DNA from: JBBQQK01 sp038216025 | GTDB lineage: Bacteria > Patescibacteriota > UBA1384 > XYA2-FULL-43-10 > 1-14-0-10-43-13 | DNA: 7,035 nt | Assembly (NCBI GenBank): GCA_038216025.1 | Contig: JBBQQK010000058.1 | Coordinates: 1 to 7,035, forward strand | Direction: 5' to 3' | Shown: in pieces, positions 1 through 4,789 of the stretch | Layout: each line of letters begins with the position of its first letter | Numbering within the stretch: position 1 is the stretch's first letter | The notes under the pieces: model-generated | Database searches by the model: none | What the model was told of the DNA's origin: nothing | What the model saw: the letters and a program-made list of their open reading frames with translations, nothing else | Program-made: the position numbers and the translations under genes

Positions 1-84
1 AAGGAAATGAGAGTCGCTAGAACAACACTTTCTGTCAAGATCAAGCAGAGCTATTTAAGAGATAGTATATTAAAAGATTATTAA
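1..84 (+). CDS. Possible C-terminal end of an unidentified gene entering from the left
   Basis: The first plus-strand frame is open from the window edge for 27 codons and ends at TAA (82-84). The other five frames are closed by stops within this stretch. The visible tail is basic and polar (KEMRVARTTLSV, then KIKQSYLRDSILKDY) and I do not recognise it. No terminator hairpin follows before the convergent cupin gene. A 27-codon open stretch can arise by chance in one frame, so this is a weak call that depends on the sequence to the left. Confidence 0.3.
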   Translation, partial: KEMRVARTTLSVKIKQSYLRDSILKDY

Positions 85-214
85 ACAACTCATAACCGAC
101 CACTTGATTTCATGCTCATTATTCGATTGGAATAGACTGGATTTTATTGAACTATGCAGCTGCTTTGTGCGGGGGTGACTATACCTAACCGGAAATTAGC
201 ATCGAATTGAGCAA

Positions 215-583
215 TTATTCGTCTTTTTCGGCATCAGCTTTTGTTTTGTGCACTGTGCCATCAGGATGCTGAGGGGGCGAATACACACTGTACAATTTCA
301 TGCTCTCTTCTTCGCTTGTGTTAACAATGTTATGATGTGTTCCAGCCGGAATGACGATTGCATCATCTTCAAAAATTTCTTTAACTTCGTCCTCTAAAAT
401 AGCTTCGCCTTCGCCTTCTTCTATTCGAATAAATTGATCCACATTGTGCACTTCCATGCCGATATCTTCGCCGGGAAGCAAGTTCATCACCACTAATTGG
501 CTATGTGGAGCAGTAAATAATACTTTACGGAAATTTTCATTACTTTCTGACTCGTCTTCGATGTTTGTTGTAAAACCTTTCAT
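215..583 (-). CDS. Small single-domain cupin protein
   Basis: A 122-residue protein that is essentially one cupin beta-barrel. The first cupin motif lies around residues 42-59 (GMEVHNVDQF, then RIEEGEGE). The second is P79-A-G81-T-H83-H84 with N88, matching the PxGxxHxxxN pattern. The usual HxH of motif 1 reads E44-V-H46, so metal binding would use E44, H46 and H84, possibly with Q50. The C-terminus (YSPPQHPDGTVHKTKADA) is typical of a widespread group annotated only as cupin domain protein. Substrate is unknown; sugar-phosphate isomerase or small-molecule binding roles cannot be separated. No signal peptide, so probably cytoplasmic. The ATG is preceded by AAAGGAG (588-594), which fixes the start. 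It appears to be a single-gene transcript with a dyad in its leader (601-628). I see no convincing sigma70-type promoter and no terminator after the stop. Confidence 0.9.
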   Translation of the reverse strand: MKGFTTNIEDESESNENFRKVLFTAPHSQLVVMNLLPGEDIGMEVHNVDQFIRIEEGEGEAILEDEVKEIFEDDAIVIPAGTHHNIVNTSEEESMKLYSVYSPPQHPDGTVHKTKADAEKDE

Positions 584-600
584 AATACTCCTTTTTGTTA

Positions 601-628
601 ATCAATGTTTTCATTGTGAGGCATTGAT
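601..628. promoter_or_regulatory. Inverted repeat in the cupin gene leader (ATCAATG / CATTGAT)
   Basis: ATCAATG (601-607) and CATTGAT (622-628) form perfect 7-base arms around a 14-base loop. An alternative shorter hairpin, CAATG-TTTT-CATTG (603-616), uses the same left arm. The dyad lies 6 bases upstream of the cupin ribosome binding site on the minus strand. It could be an operator or a leader hairpin with two mutually exclusive forms. No ligand or regulator can be named. Confidence 0.4.
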
Positions 629-716
629 CGGTCGCAATAAATAGTAAAAGCTCCAAAGAAAATATTTTAACCTTTTGCCTATTTGATCTAAGTTTCTGTG
701 GAATTGAAAAATGAAT

Positions 717-736
717 TGTCTGCTTTTTGGACAGTA
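717..736 (+). repeat. Duplicated dyad motif TGTCTG-N6-GGACAGTA, copy 1
   Basis: This 20-base unit has the same 6-base left part and 8-base right part as positions 784-803, with an unrelated 6-base centre (CTTTTT here). Each copy contains TGTC...GACA arms around a 9-base loop. Here the right arm supplies the -35 element of the promoter at 728-756. Confidence 0.55.
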
Positions 737-756
737 ATTATTTACCATACTATAAT
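728..756 (+). promoter_or_regulatory. Rightward sigma70-type promoter inside the intergenic region
   Basis: TGGACA (728-733, 5 of 6 to consensus) is followed after exactly 17 bases by a perfect TATAAT (751-756). The predicted start is near 763. No plus-strand gene follows: transcription would meet the strong terminator at 771-813 after about 50 bases, or read on antisense to the gene at 832-1674. This is the best consensus promoter in the window by eye, so its lack of a gene is notable. Confidence 0.45.
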
Positions 757-770
757 GAATTATTGTGCAA

Positions 771-813
771 TTAAAAAAGCTACTGTCTGAAAATAGGACA
801 GTAGCTTTTTTAA
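771..813. terminator. Strong bidirectional intrinsic terminator
   Basis: A perfect 17-bp stem pairs 771-787 with 797-813 around a 9-base loop (788-796). The stem begins with AAAAAAGC and ends with GCTTTTTT, so it gives a hairpin plus U-run on either strand. On the minus strand it lies just past the stop of the gene at 832-1674 and ends that two-gene unit. On the plus strand it would stop transcription from the promoter at 728-756. Confidence 0.9.
784..803 (+). repeat. Duplicated dyad motif TGTCTG-N6-GGACAGTA, copy 2
   Basis: Second copy of the unit at 717-736, offset by 67 bases, with centre AAAATA. It forms the upper stem and loop of the terminator at 771-813. Outside the 20-base unit the flanks differ, so the copies share only the dyad arms. 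Confidence 0.55.
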
Positions 814-831
814 GGGCGGATCTCCGACCTA

Positions 832-1674
832 TTATTCAGCTGCGTTAGTAATAGCTTTTCCATCTGCGATTACGGTCCTTAAATCTTGTCTGCCTTGGAC
901 TATCATGGCATGAGCACCTTGTAAGGTTGCTTTATTGCCAGGGTATCCTTCTGGAGTCAGCGACTCTACAGCTGCCTTGGCTTGACTGGCTTGTGATTTA
1001 GCAGAAACAATCTTTGCTTTCATTTCTACTAATTTGGCTTCAAGGGCAGTAATATCTTTGGTGGTGACTGTATTGGTGTTCGCATTGCTTACAGCGGTTC
1101 CGTTTGTCTTAACATTTAAATTCTCATTTGAGTTGGCGTTGGCATTTGCATTCACGTTGGCATTTGAAGTAGTCTTCATTTCTGCAATTAGAATTTCCAA
1201 TTTTGGAACCAAGGCTTCCAAGTCTGCAGCTACGGTTTGTATGTCATCGGAGGCTCTGAGAATATTTGCCATAGGCATATACAGAAGGTAAACCTTGTAT
1301 GAGTCAGTGATCGATTTGATATCAGCTCTGAGCGTTGTTAAATCCGTGCTTGCTGCGATTTTTGTCTTCAGTGCCTCTAATGCTGCGATTTCTTTTTGAA
1401 TTCCGCTTGTTAGGGTGGTCTTTTGCTCGGCAGTGATTCGCTTGCCCTCGGTGATTCGGACGACTAATTTGTTGAGGTGCGTGATTCGTCTATCGATCTC
1501 TTGGGAGCCACGATTTTTCCAATTTTCGATCTTGTTTTGCTCTGCGGTAGAAACTCTTGTTGCTTTAGTTGCAGCCCGATCTGATGCATTGGAATTAACA
1601 GCTAACGCTCCTGCCGGGGATGCTGCTAACACAACGATTCCAACGAGAGTTAAAATAATTGATCTTATCTTCAT
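832..1674 (-). CDS. Secreted helical/coiled-coil protein with Asn-rich spacer, function unknown
   Basis: 280 residues. Residues 1-25 are a classic signal peptide: KIR, a hydrophobic core to about residue 18, then AGALA with likely cleavage after A25. Residues 45-165 are helical and heptad-like, rich in Ala, Leu, Lys and Glu, with a conserved-looking core around RRITHLNKLVVRI and YKVYLLYMPMANILRASD. Residues 169-203 are an Asn/Ala/Ser spacer. A second helical segment follows at 206-235, then EGYPGN and a final helix. I associate this architecture with exported hypothetical proteins of Parcubacteria-like genomes; no enzymatic motif is visible. The start is set by GAAAGGA (1679-1685), which directly adjoins the stop of the upstream gene, so the pair is co-transcribed and probably translationally linked. 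The terminator at 771-813 follows. A role in the cell envelope is inferred from export only. Confidence 0.85.
   Translation of the reverse strand: MKIRSIILTLVGIVVLAASPAGALAVNSNASDRAATKATRVSTAEQNKIENWKNRGSQEIDRRITHLNKLVVRITEGKRITAEQKTTLTSGIQKEIAALEALKTKIAASTDLTTLRADIKSITDSYKVYLLYMPMANILRASDDIQTVAADLEALVPKLEILIAEMKTTSNANVNANANANSNENLNVKTNGTAVSNANTNTVTTKDITALEAKLVEMKAKIVSAKSQASQAKAAVESLTPEGYPGNKATLQGAHAMIVQGRQDLRTVIADGKAITNAAE
1066..1170 (-). repeat. Low-complexity Asn-rich coding segment
   Basis: This codes for residues 169-203 of the secreted protein, a run dominated by Asn alternating with Ala, Ser and Val. At DNA level CGTTGGCATTTG occurs twice (1137-1148 and 1155-1166), 18 bases or six codons apart. 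In-frame slippage could therefore change the spacer length without breaking the gene. Confidence 0.6.
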
Positions 1675-1685
1675 GATTTCCTTTC

Positions 1686-2060
1686 TTACTCTTCGTTTAG
1701 ATTTACTGAATTATCGTTTAGGCCTTGTTCTGAGCCGGCAATTGAGTTATCTAAATTACTCATATTCGAGTTAATGCTATCCAATTGCTTTGACACATTA
1801 TCTTTGGTGACCGGCTGGTTAGAGTTGCTATTAGCAATGTCGTTGTCTTCGTTTGAATTAGAATTTGTCAATGTTGAAGCGGCTGCATCCTCTTTGGATG
1901 TTTTGACAGCATCATCTCCTTTGACCAAAACATAATAAGCGCTAGCGCCGATTGCGGCCAAAATTACTATCGATAAAATTACTATCAACCAAGTTTTTTT
2001 TGGTTTTTTAGGTGCGTTAGAAAAATCTTGTTGAGCACTTTGTGTTTGTTGTATTTCCAT
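1686..2060 (-). CDS. Single-pass membrane protein with Asn/Ser-rich external region, function unknown
   Basis: 124 residues. A short polar N-terminus ends in KKPKK (18-22), then one hydrophobic span at about 24-46 (WLIVILSIVILAAIGASAYYVLV). The positive charges predict an inside N-terminus and an outside C-terminus. The exterior part has a Ser/Asn/Asp-rich stretch (65-82) and a short amphipathic region (KQLDSINSNMSNLDNSI). No cleavage site or catalytic motif is seen. It is the first gene of a two-gene unit; the next ATG lies 11 bases beyond its stop. There is no Shine-Dalgarno sequence before its ATG, and an out-of-frame ATG lies 11 bases upstream (2071-2069). A TATAAT at 2104-2099 is a plausible promoter element. 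The shared Asn-rich style suggests it works outside the membrane with its secreted partner; that is inference. Confidence 0.75.
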   Translation of the reverse strand: MEIQQTQSAQQDFSNAPKKPKKTWLIVILSIVILAAIGASAYYVLVKGDDAVKTSKEDAAASTLTNSNSNEDNDIANSNSNQPVTKDNVSKQLDSINSNMSNLDNSIAGSEQGLNDNSVNLNEE

Positions 2061-2098
2061 ATAAATACCATAAATTAATAATTACTAAACGCCTGTAT

Positions 2099-2104
2099 AT
2101 TATA
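2099..2104 (-). promoter_or_regulatory. -10 element for the two-gene membrane/secreted unit
   Basis: Perfect TATAAT on the minus strand, giving a leader of about 30 bases before the ATG at 2060. No recognisable -35 is found at 16-18 bases (AAGTAA, AAAGTA or TAAAGT). The -35 region would share DNA with that of the divergent uppP promoter. Confidence 0.4.
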
Positions 2105-2126
2105 CGCCCTCCTTTGCGGTTTACTT

Positions 2127-2155
2127 TAGACATGTTTACGAATTACTGTTATATT
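2127..2155 (+). promoter_or_regulatory. uppP promoter placing the start of transcription at the ATG
   Basis: TAGACA (2127-2132) and TATATT (2150-2155) each match consensus at 5 of 6 positions with a 17-base spacer. A start 6-8 bases past the -10 falls at 2161-2163, on or next to the uppP ATG (2163). Together with the lack of any Shine-Dalgarno sequence, this predicts a leaderless mRNA. Confidence 0.55.
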
Positions 2156-2161
2156 ATAACA
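2147..2161. promoter_or_regulatory. 15-base palindrome over the uppP -10 element
   Basis: TGTTATA-T-TATAACA has perfect 7-base arms around one central base. It covers the -10 box and reaches to 2 bases before the ATG, where a bound repressor would block the promoter. AT-rich palindromes over TATA boxes arise easily by chance, so this is only a candidate operator. Confidence 0.35.
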
Positions 2162-2162
2162 T

Positions 2163-2978
2163 ATGGTTACAATACTACATTCAATCTTCTTGGGGTTTGT
2201 TCAAGGTCTTTCTGAGTTTTTGCCCATCTCTTCATCGGGTCATTTAATTGCTATTCCTTATATTTTTAGTTGGAATTATCAAGGCTTAGCTTTTGATATA
2301 GCCCTACATGCAGGCACAGCTATCGCTATCGTGGCTTTCTTTTGGAGGGATTGGGTCAATATTCTCAAAAATGCTTTCATAAAGAAGAAAAATGGTAAGG
2401 AAAACCAAAAGTCTGGCCGTTATCCGGATAATCTGCTTTGGCAAATATTAGTTGCCTCAATACCAGCCGCTATCATTGGCTTGGTTCTGGAAGAAGTTGT
2501 GGATAATGCACTGCGATCTGTAATATTCGTAGCATTTAATCTAGCATTTTTTGGCTTTCTCCTTTGGTATGCAGATAAAAAATCCAAAAGTCATATCGTG
2601 CCACAAGAAATTACATACGGAAAATCTTTTCTAATTGGTATTTCGCAGTCATTCGCTTTGATCCCGGGAGTATCTCGTTCAGGGATTACCTTAACGGCCG
2701 GCCGTTGGCTGGGCTTGGCAAGAGAGGACGCTGCTAGATTTTCATTTCTGCTTGCTACTCCGGCCATCGTTGGAGCTTTTTTGTTGAAACTGCCGGAAAT
2801 TGGCGGCAATATGACCAGCTTGGCTTTTTGGTTGGGAGTAATCTCTTCAACTGTGTTTGGTATCTTGGCCATCAAATTTCTAATGAACTATTTAAAAAAG
2901 AGCGACTTAAAATTATTCTTCTGGTATCGAATAGCGGTGGCCTTAATTTTGGTCGCAGTGTATCTAATCAAGGGGTAG
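2163..2978 (+). CDS. uppP: Undecaprenyl-diphosphatase UppP (BacA family)
   Basis: 271 residues, the usual length for the family, and hydrophobic throughout with multiple membrane spans. UppP removes a phosphate from undecaprenyl pyrophosphate to regenerate the C55 lipid carrier for peptidoglycan and other envelope polymers, and confers bacitracin tolerance. Motif 1 is GFVQGLSEFLPISSSGHL (residues 11-28) with catalytic-type E18 and the SSSGH segment. The first Glu of E. coli BacA is Q14 here, a common variant. Motif 2 is GVSRSGITLTAG (169-180) with R172, followed by the conserved REDAARFSFLLATPAI. The start at 2163 directly precedes the conserved N-terminal helix. No ribosome binding site is present and the promoter abuts the ATG. 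It is divergent from the membrane-protein gene at 2060 and heads a run of four plus-strand genes, though each seems to have its own promoter or spacer. Confidence 0.97.
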   Translation: MVTILHSIFLGFVQGLSEFLPISSSGHLIAIPYIFSWNYQGLAFDIALHAGTAIAIVAFFWRDWVNILKNAFIKKKNGKENQKSGRYPDNLLWQILVASIPAAIIGLVLEEVVDNALRSVIFVAFNLAFFGFLLWYADKKSKSHIVPQEITYGKSFLIGISQSFALIPGVSRSGITLTAGRWLGLAREDAARFSFLLATPAIVGAFLLKLPEIGGNMTSLAFWLGVISSTVFGILAIKFLMNYLKKSDLKLFFWYRIAVALILVAVYLIKG

Positions 2979-3074
2979 CTGCTTCTTCTTATTTAATATT
3001 TAATAGTTATTAACTCTTATATATTATTCTTTCCGTTCAATCGATATGATGAAAAAGATTAACGAAAGGAAAAT

Positions 3075-3386
3075 ATGGCAAACGAAGAAGTGCAAATATT
3101 GACCAGAGAGGAAATAGAGTTCAGACTGGCTGAATTACCCGGCTGGATCTACGACGATCACAAGCTCATTAAAACCTTTGAATTCAGTAACTTTACTGAA
3201 GCGGTAATGTTTTTAAACGGACTCGCTCCTTATTGCGATTCGATGGATCATCACCCGGATGTGGCAATAAATTTTAAAAAGTTAACATTTTATTTGACTG
3301 ATCACTCAACCGGCGAAAAGGTGACTGACAAAGATTTTGATATCGCTAACAAAATAGAGCAACTGTTTGCACTATACGAGTCATGA
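3075..3386 (+). CDS. Pterin-4a-carbinolamine dehydratase family protein
   Basis: 103 residues, full length for the family. These enzymes dehydrate 4a-hydroxy-tetrahydropterin, usually to recycle the cofactor of aromatic amino acid hydroxylases; many bacterial members have no known partner. The N-terminus has the typical LPGW (W24). The active-site signature is H59-H60-P61, then H77 (TDHSTGEKVT) and D87 (DKDFDIA). Departures from the common pattern are D58 for Glu before the His pair, V63 where Trp or Tyr is frequent, and GEKVT in place of GGLT. AAAGGA (3065-3070) four bases before the ATG fixes the start. A TATGAT at 3045-3050 may be its -10, with a poor -35. No hydroxylase or pterin gene is nearby, so its substrate here is uncertain. 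Confidence 0.9.
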   Translation: MANEEVQILTREEIEFRLAELPGWIYDDHKLIKTFEFSNFTEAVMFLNGLAPYCDSMDHHPDVAINFKKLTFYLTDHSTGEKVTDKDFDIANKIEQLFALYES

Positions 3387-3398
3387 AATTATCAAGCC

Positions 3399-3427
3399 TT
3401 GCTTTATCCGCCAAATAGCTTTAAATT
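3399..3427 (+). promoter_or_regulatory. Probable cyclophilin gene promoter
   Basis: TTGCTT (3399-3404) and TAAATT (3422-3427) are separated by 17 bases, giving a start near 3434 and a leader of about 26 bases that contains GGAG. Both boxes are imperfect. Confidence 0.35.
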
Positions 3428-3459
3428 TATTAAAGTAAAACAAATAATGCGGAGTTACT

Positions 3460-4086
3460 ATGAAGCTGATTTATTTTGTGATTGGAGTGGTGATAGTTAT
3501 AGGCGGTTACTTTTTATGGCCGAATAAAGCAAAAGGGCCGGTTAAAAATCAGAGCGAAGCAAGTAATGTAAATCAGAATACTAACAAGGAGAACAATAAA
3601 GTGGCAGAGTTTAAATTTCCAGGAGTGTTACCGGTAGAAGAAATAAAGAATAAAAAAGCGGTTTTGACCACAAGCAAAGGGGTTATAGAATTCAATTTGT
3701 ATTACGAAAATGCGCCAATGTCAGTCAGCAGTTTTGTTTATTTGGCAAAAAGCGGCTATTTTGATGGTTTGACTTTCCATCGCGTTGTTCCGGATTTTGT
3801 CATTCAAGGAGGAGATCCAACAGGTACGGGTTCTGGTGGACCGGGATATCAGTTCCCTGATGAGCCGGTTGTTGGAGATTACAAGACGGGGTCAGTGGCC
3901 ATGGCGAACGCTGGGCCGGATACCAATGGTTCACAATTTTTTATCTGTCTAAAAGATCAGCCCACTTTGCCAAAACAATATAATTTGTTTGGCCAAGTAA
4001 CTGAGGGTATGAGCGTTATAGATAAAATTGAAGTTGACGATAAGATAGAAAAAGTTGAAATCAAAGACTCAACTCCTAATCAGTGA
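3460..4086 (+). CDS. Membrane-anchored cyclophilin-type peptidyl-prolyl isomerase
   Basis: 208 residues. Residues 3-20 form one hydrophobic N-terminal anchor without a clear cleavage site. An Asn-rich spacer follows (about 31-47, SNVNQNTNKENN). The cyclophilin domain runs from about 66 to 202. Key residues are visible: F106-H107-R108 with VVPDFVIQGGDP (Q115), MANAGPDTNGSQFFI (M148, Q159, F160, F161) and NLFGQV (F177). The Trp/His positions of cyclosporin-sensitive eukaryotic forms are not kept, as is usual in bacteria. The enzyme catalyses cis-trans isomerisation of X-Pro bonds and here should assist folding of exported proteins on the outer face of the membrane. GGAG (3451-3454), five bases before the ATG, supports the start. 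It could chaperone the secreted proteins encoded at 832-2060; that is inference. Confidence 0.95.
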   Translation: MKLIYFVIGVVIVIGGYFLWPNKAKGPVKNQSEASNVNQNTNKENNKVAEFKFPGVLPVEEIKNKKAVLTTSKGVIEFNLYYENAPMSVSSFVYLAKSGYFDGLTFHRVVPDFVIQGGDPTGTGSGGPGYQFPDEPVVGDYKTGSVAMANAGPDTNGSQFFICLKDQPTLPKQYNLFGQVTEGMSVIDKIEVDDKIEKVEIKDSTPNQ

Positions 4087-4091
4087 ATTTA

Positions 4092-4105
4092 TTGCTTATA
4101 AGCAA
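4092..4105. promoter_or_regulatory. Perfect 14-base palindrome TTGCTTATAAGCAA
   Basis: A perfect dyad with no spacer, beginning 6 bases after the cyclophilin stop and overlapping the proposed -35 of the PAP2 gene. Without a loop it is a poor RNA hairpin, so a protein-binding operator fits better than a terminator. Confidence 0.45.
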
Positions 4106-4121
4106 CTAGTTATATTATTAT
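4092..4121 (+). promoter_or_regulatory. Probable PAP2 gene promoter at the start codon
   Basis: TTGCTT (4092-4097) and TATTAT (4116-4121) with an 18-base spacer predict a start near 4128-4129, on the ATG. Overlapping alternatives (TATATT at 4111 or 4119) exist in this AT-rich stretch. There is no ribosome binding site, consistent with a leaderless transcript. Confidence 0.4.
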
Positions 4122-4128
4122 ATTTATA

Positions 4129-4785
4129 ATGATAGATTTTTTTAAACGCGCAACAAGAATTCTCTTTGTCCTGCAGATTATTGCTCTGGTAATATTGGCC
4201 GTGTTTGTGCACTATCATTCCGTTCTTAATCTTGACGTATTTTTGTCTCGCGACTTACAGTCCGAAGGTTCTACTCCGGAAAGACAAACTGTTTTATACA
4301 ATGTTATGTATTTTGTCAGTCTTTTTGGCCGCCCTCTAATAGCAGCGTTGATGGTTTTTGTGAGTTCTCTTCTCTTTATTGTTTTTAAATACTACAGGGA
4401 AGCCTTTTTTTGCCTGCTTACTCCTTTGGCCGCAGTTGTGAACTTTTTTATTAAATTATTTGTAGACAGGCCAAGGCCAACCGAGAATTTTGTTACCATA
4501 TTGGATCGGCAGCTTGACCCGAGTTTTCCTAGCGGTCATGTAACCTTTTATGTCGTATTCTTCGGATATATGGCCTCTGTAATGCTGTTCACTAAAAAAA
4601 TACCAATGGTTTTGAGAGCGCCAATTGGTATTTTTTCTATTTTGATGATTCTTGCCGTTTCTTTTTCGAGGGTATATTTGGGCGCTCACTGGGTGAGTGA
4701 CACATTGGGCGGATATCTGGTAGGCACTGCTTTGCTTGCTCTGTTATTGAATTTTTATTTGCAAGGTCGCTTCAAAAAGAAGTAA
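4129..4785 (+). CDS. PAP2-family membrane lipid phosphatase
   Basis: 218 residues with about six hydrophobic spans. All three phosphatase signatures of the PAP2 superfamily are intact: K109...R116-P117 (KLFVDRPRP), P134-S135-G136-H137, and S180-R181...H187-WVS-D191. H187 is the expected nucleophile and H137 the general acid. Members hydrolyse phosphatidic acid, phosphatidylglycerol phosphate or undecaprenyl pyrophosphate (PgpB, YbjG, BcrC types). The context, with uppP upstream and ispGH downstream, favours a polyprenyl pyrophosphate substrate, but sequence alone does not decide. The ATG lacks a Shine-Dalgarno sequence and the promoter appears to end at it. The next ATG is far inside the protein, so this start is best. 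Its stop lies 4 bases from the convergent ispH stop, and a terminator-like hairpin is embedded at 4595-4636. Confidence 0.93.
   Translation: MIDFFKRATRILFVLQIIALVILAVFVHYHSVLNLDVFLSRDLQSEGSTPERQTVLYNVMYFVSLFGRPLIAALMVFVSSLLFIVFKYYREAFFCLLTPLAAVVNFFIKLFVDRPRPTENFVTILDRQLDPSFPSGHVTFYVVFFGYMASVMLFTKKIPMVLRAPIGIFSILMILAVSFSRVYLGAHWVSDTLGGYLVGTALLALLLNFYLQGRFKKK
4595..4636. terminator. Terminator-like hairpin inside the PAP2 coding sequence
   Basis: AAAAAATACCAAT (4595-4607) pairs perfectly over 13 bp with ATTGGTATTTTTT (4624-4636). GG (4608-4609) can add two pairs with CC (4621-4622) across a bulge. The A-run and T-run give a U-tailed hairpin on either strand, as in the terminator at 771-813, though with less GC. 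It lies about 155-195 bases beyond the ispH stop on the minus strand and could end the ispG-ispH mRNA, because no hairpin fits in the 4-base gap between the convergent genes. Confidence 0.4.
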
Positions 4786-4789
4786 ATTG

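Noticed and set aside
85..214. Possible tRNA or terminator between the two convergent ends
   Set aside because: TTCGATT at 122-128 superficially resembles a T loop, but no arms or acceptor stem pair around it. AATTG/CAATT at 205-216 leaves only a 2-base loop.
1034..1774. Plus-strand open frames opposite the secreted and membrane-protein genes
   Set aside because: They mirror the Ala/Asn-rich codons of the real minus-strand genes, which have signal peptide, ribosome binding site and terminator support.
2020..2133. Minus-strand short frame starting at 2133 (MSKVNRKGGRII)
   Set aside because: No ribosome binding site, overlaps the start of the membrane-protein gene out of frame, and crosses its likely promoter.
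2591..2875. 94-codon minus-strand frame inside uppP
   Set aside because: Antisense to the conserved second motif of UppP; no start signal of its own.
2979..3074. Terminator after uppP
   Set aside because: The stretch is AT-rich with partial inverted repeats (TTAATAGTTATTAA) but no stable stem and no clear hairpin followed by a T-run.
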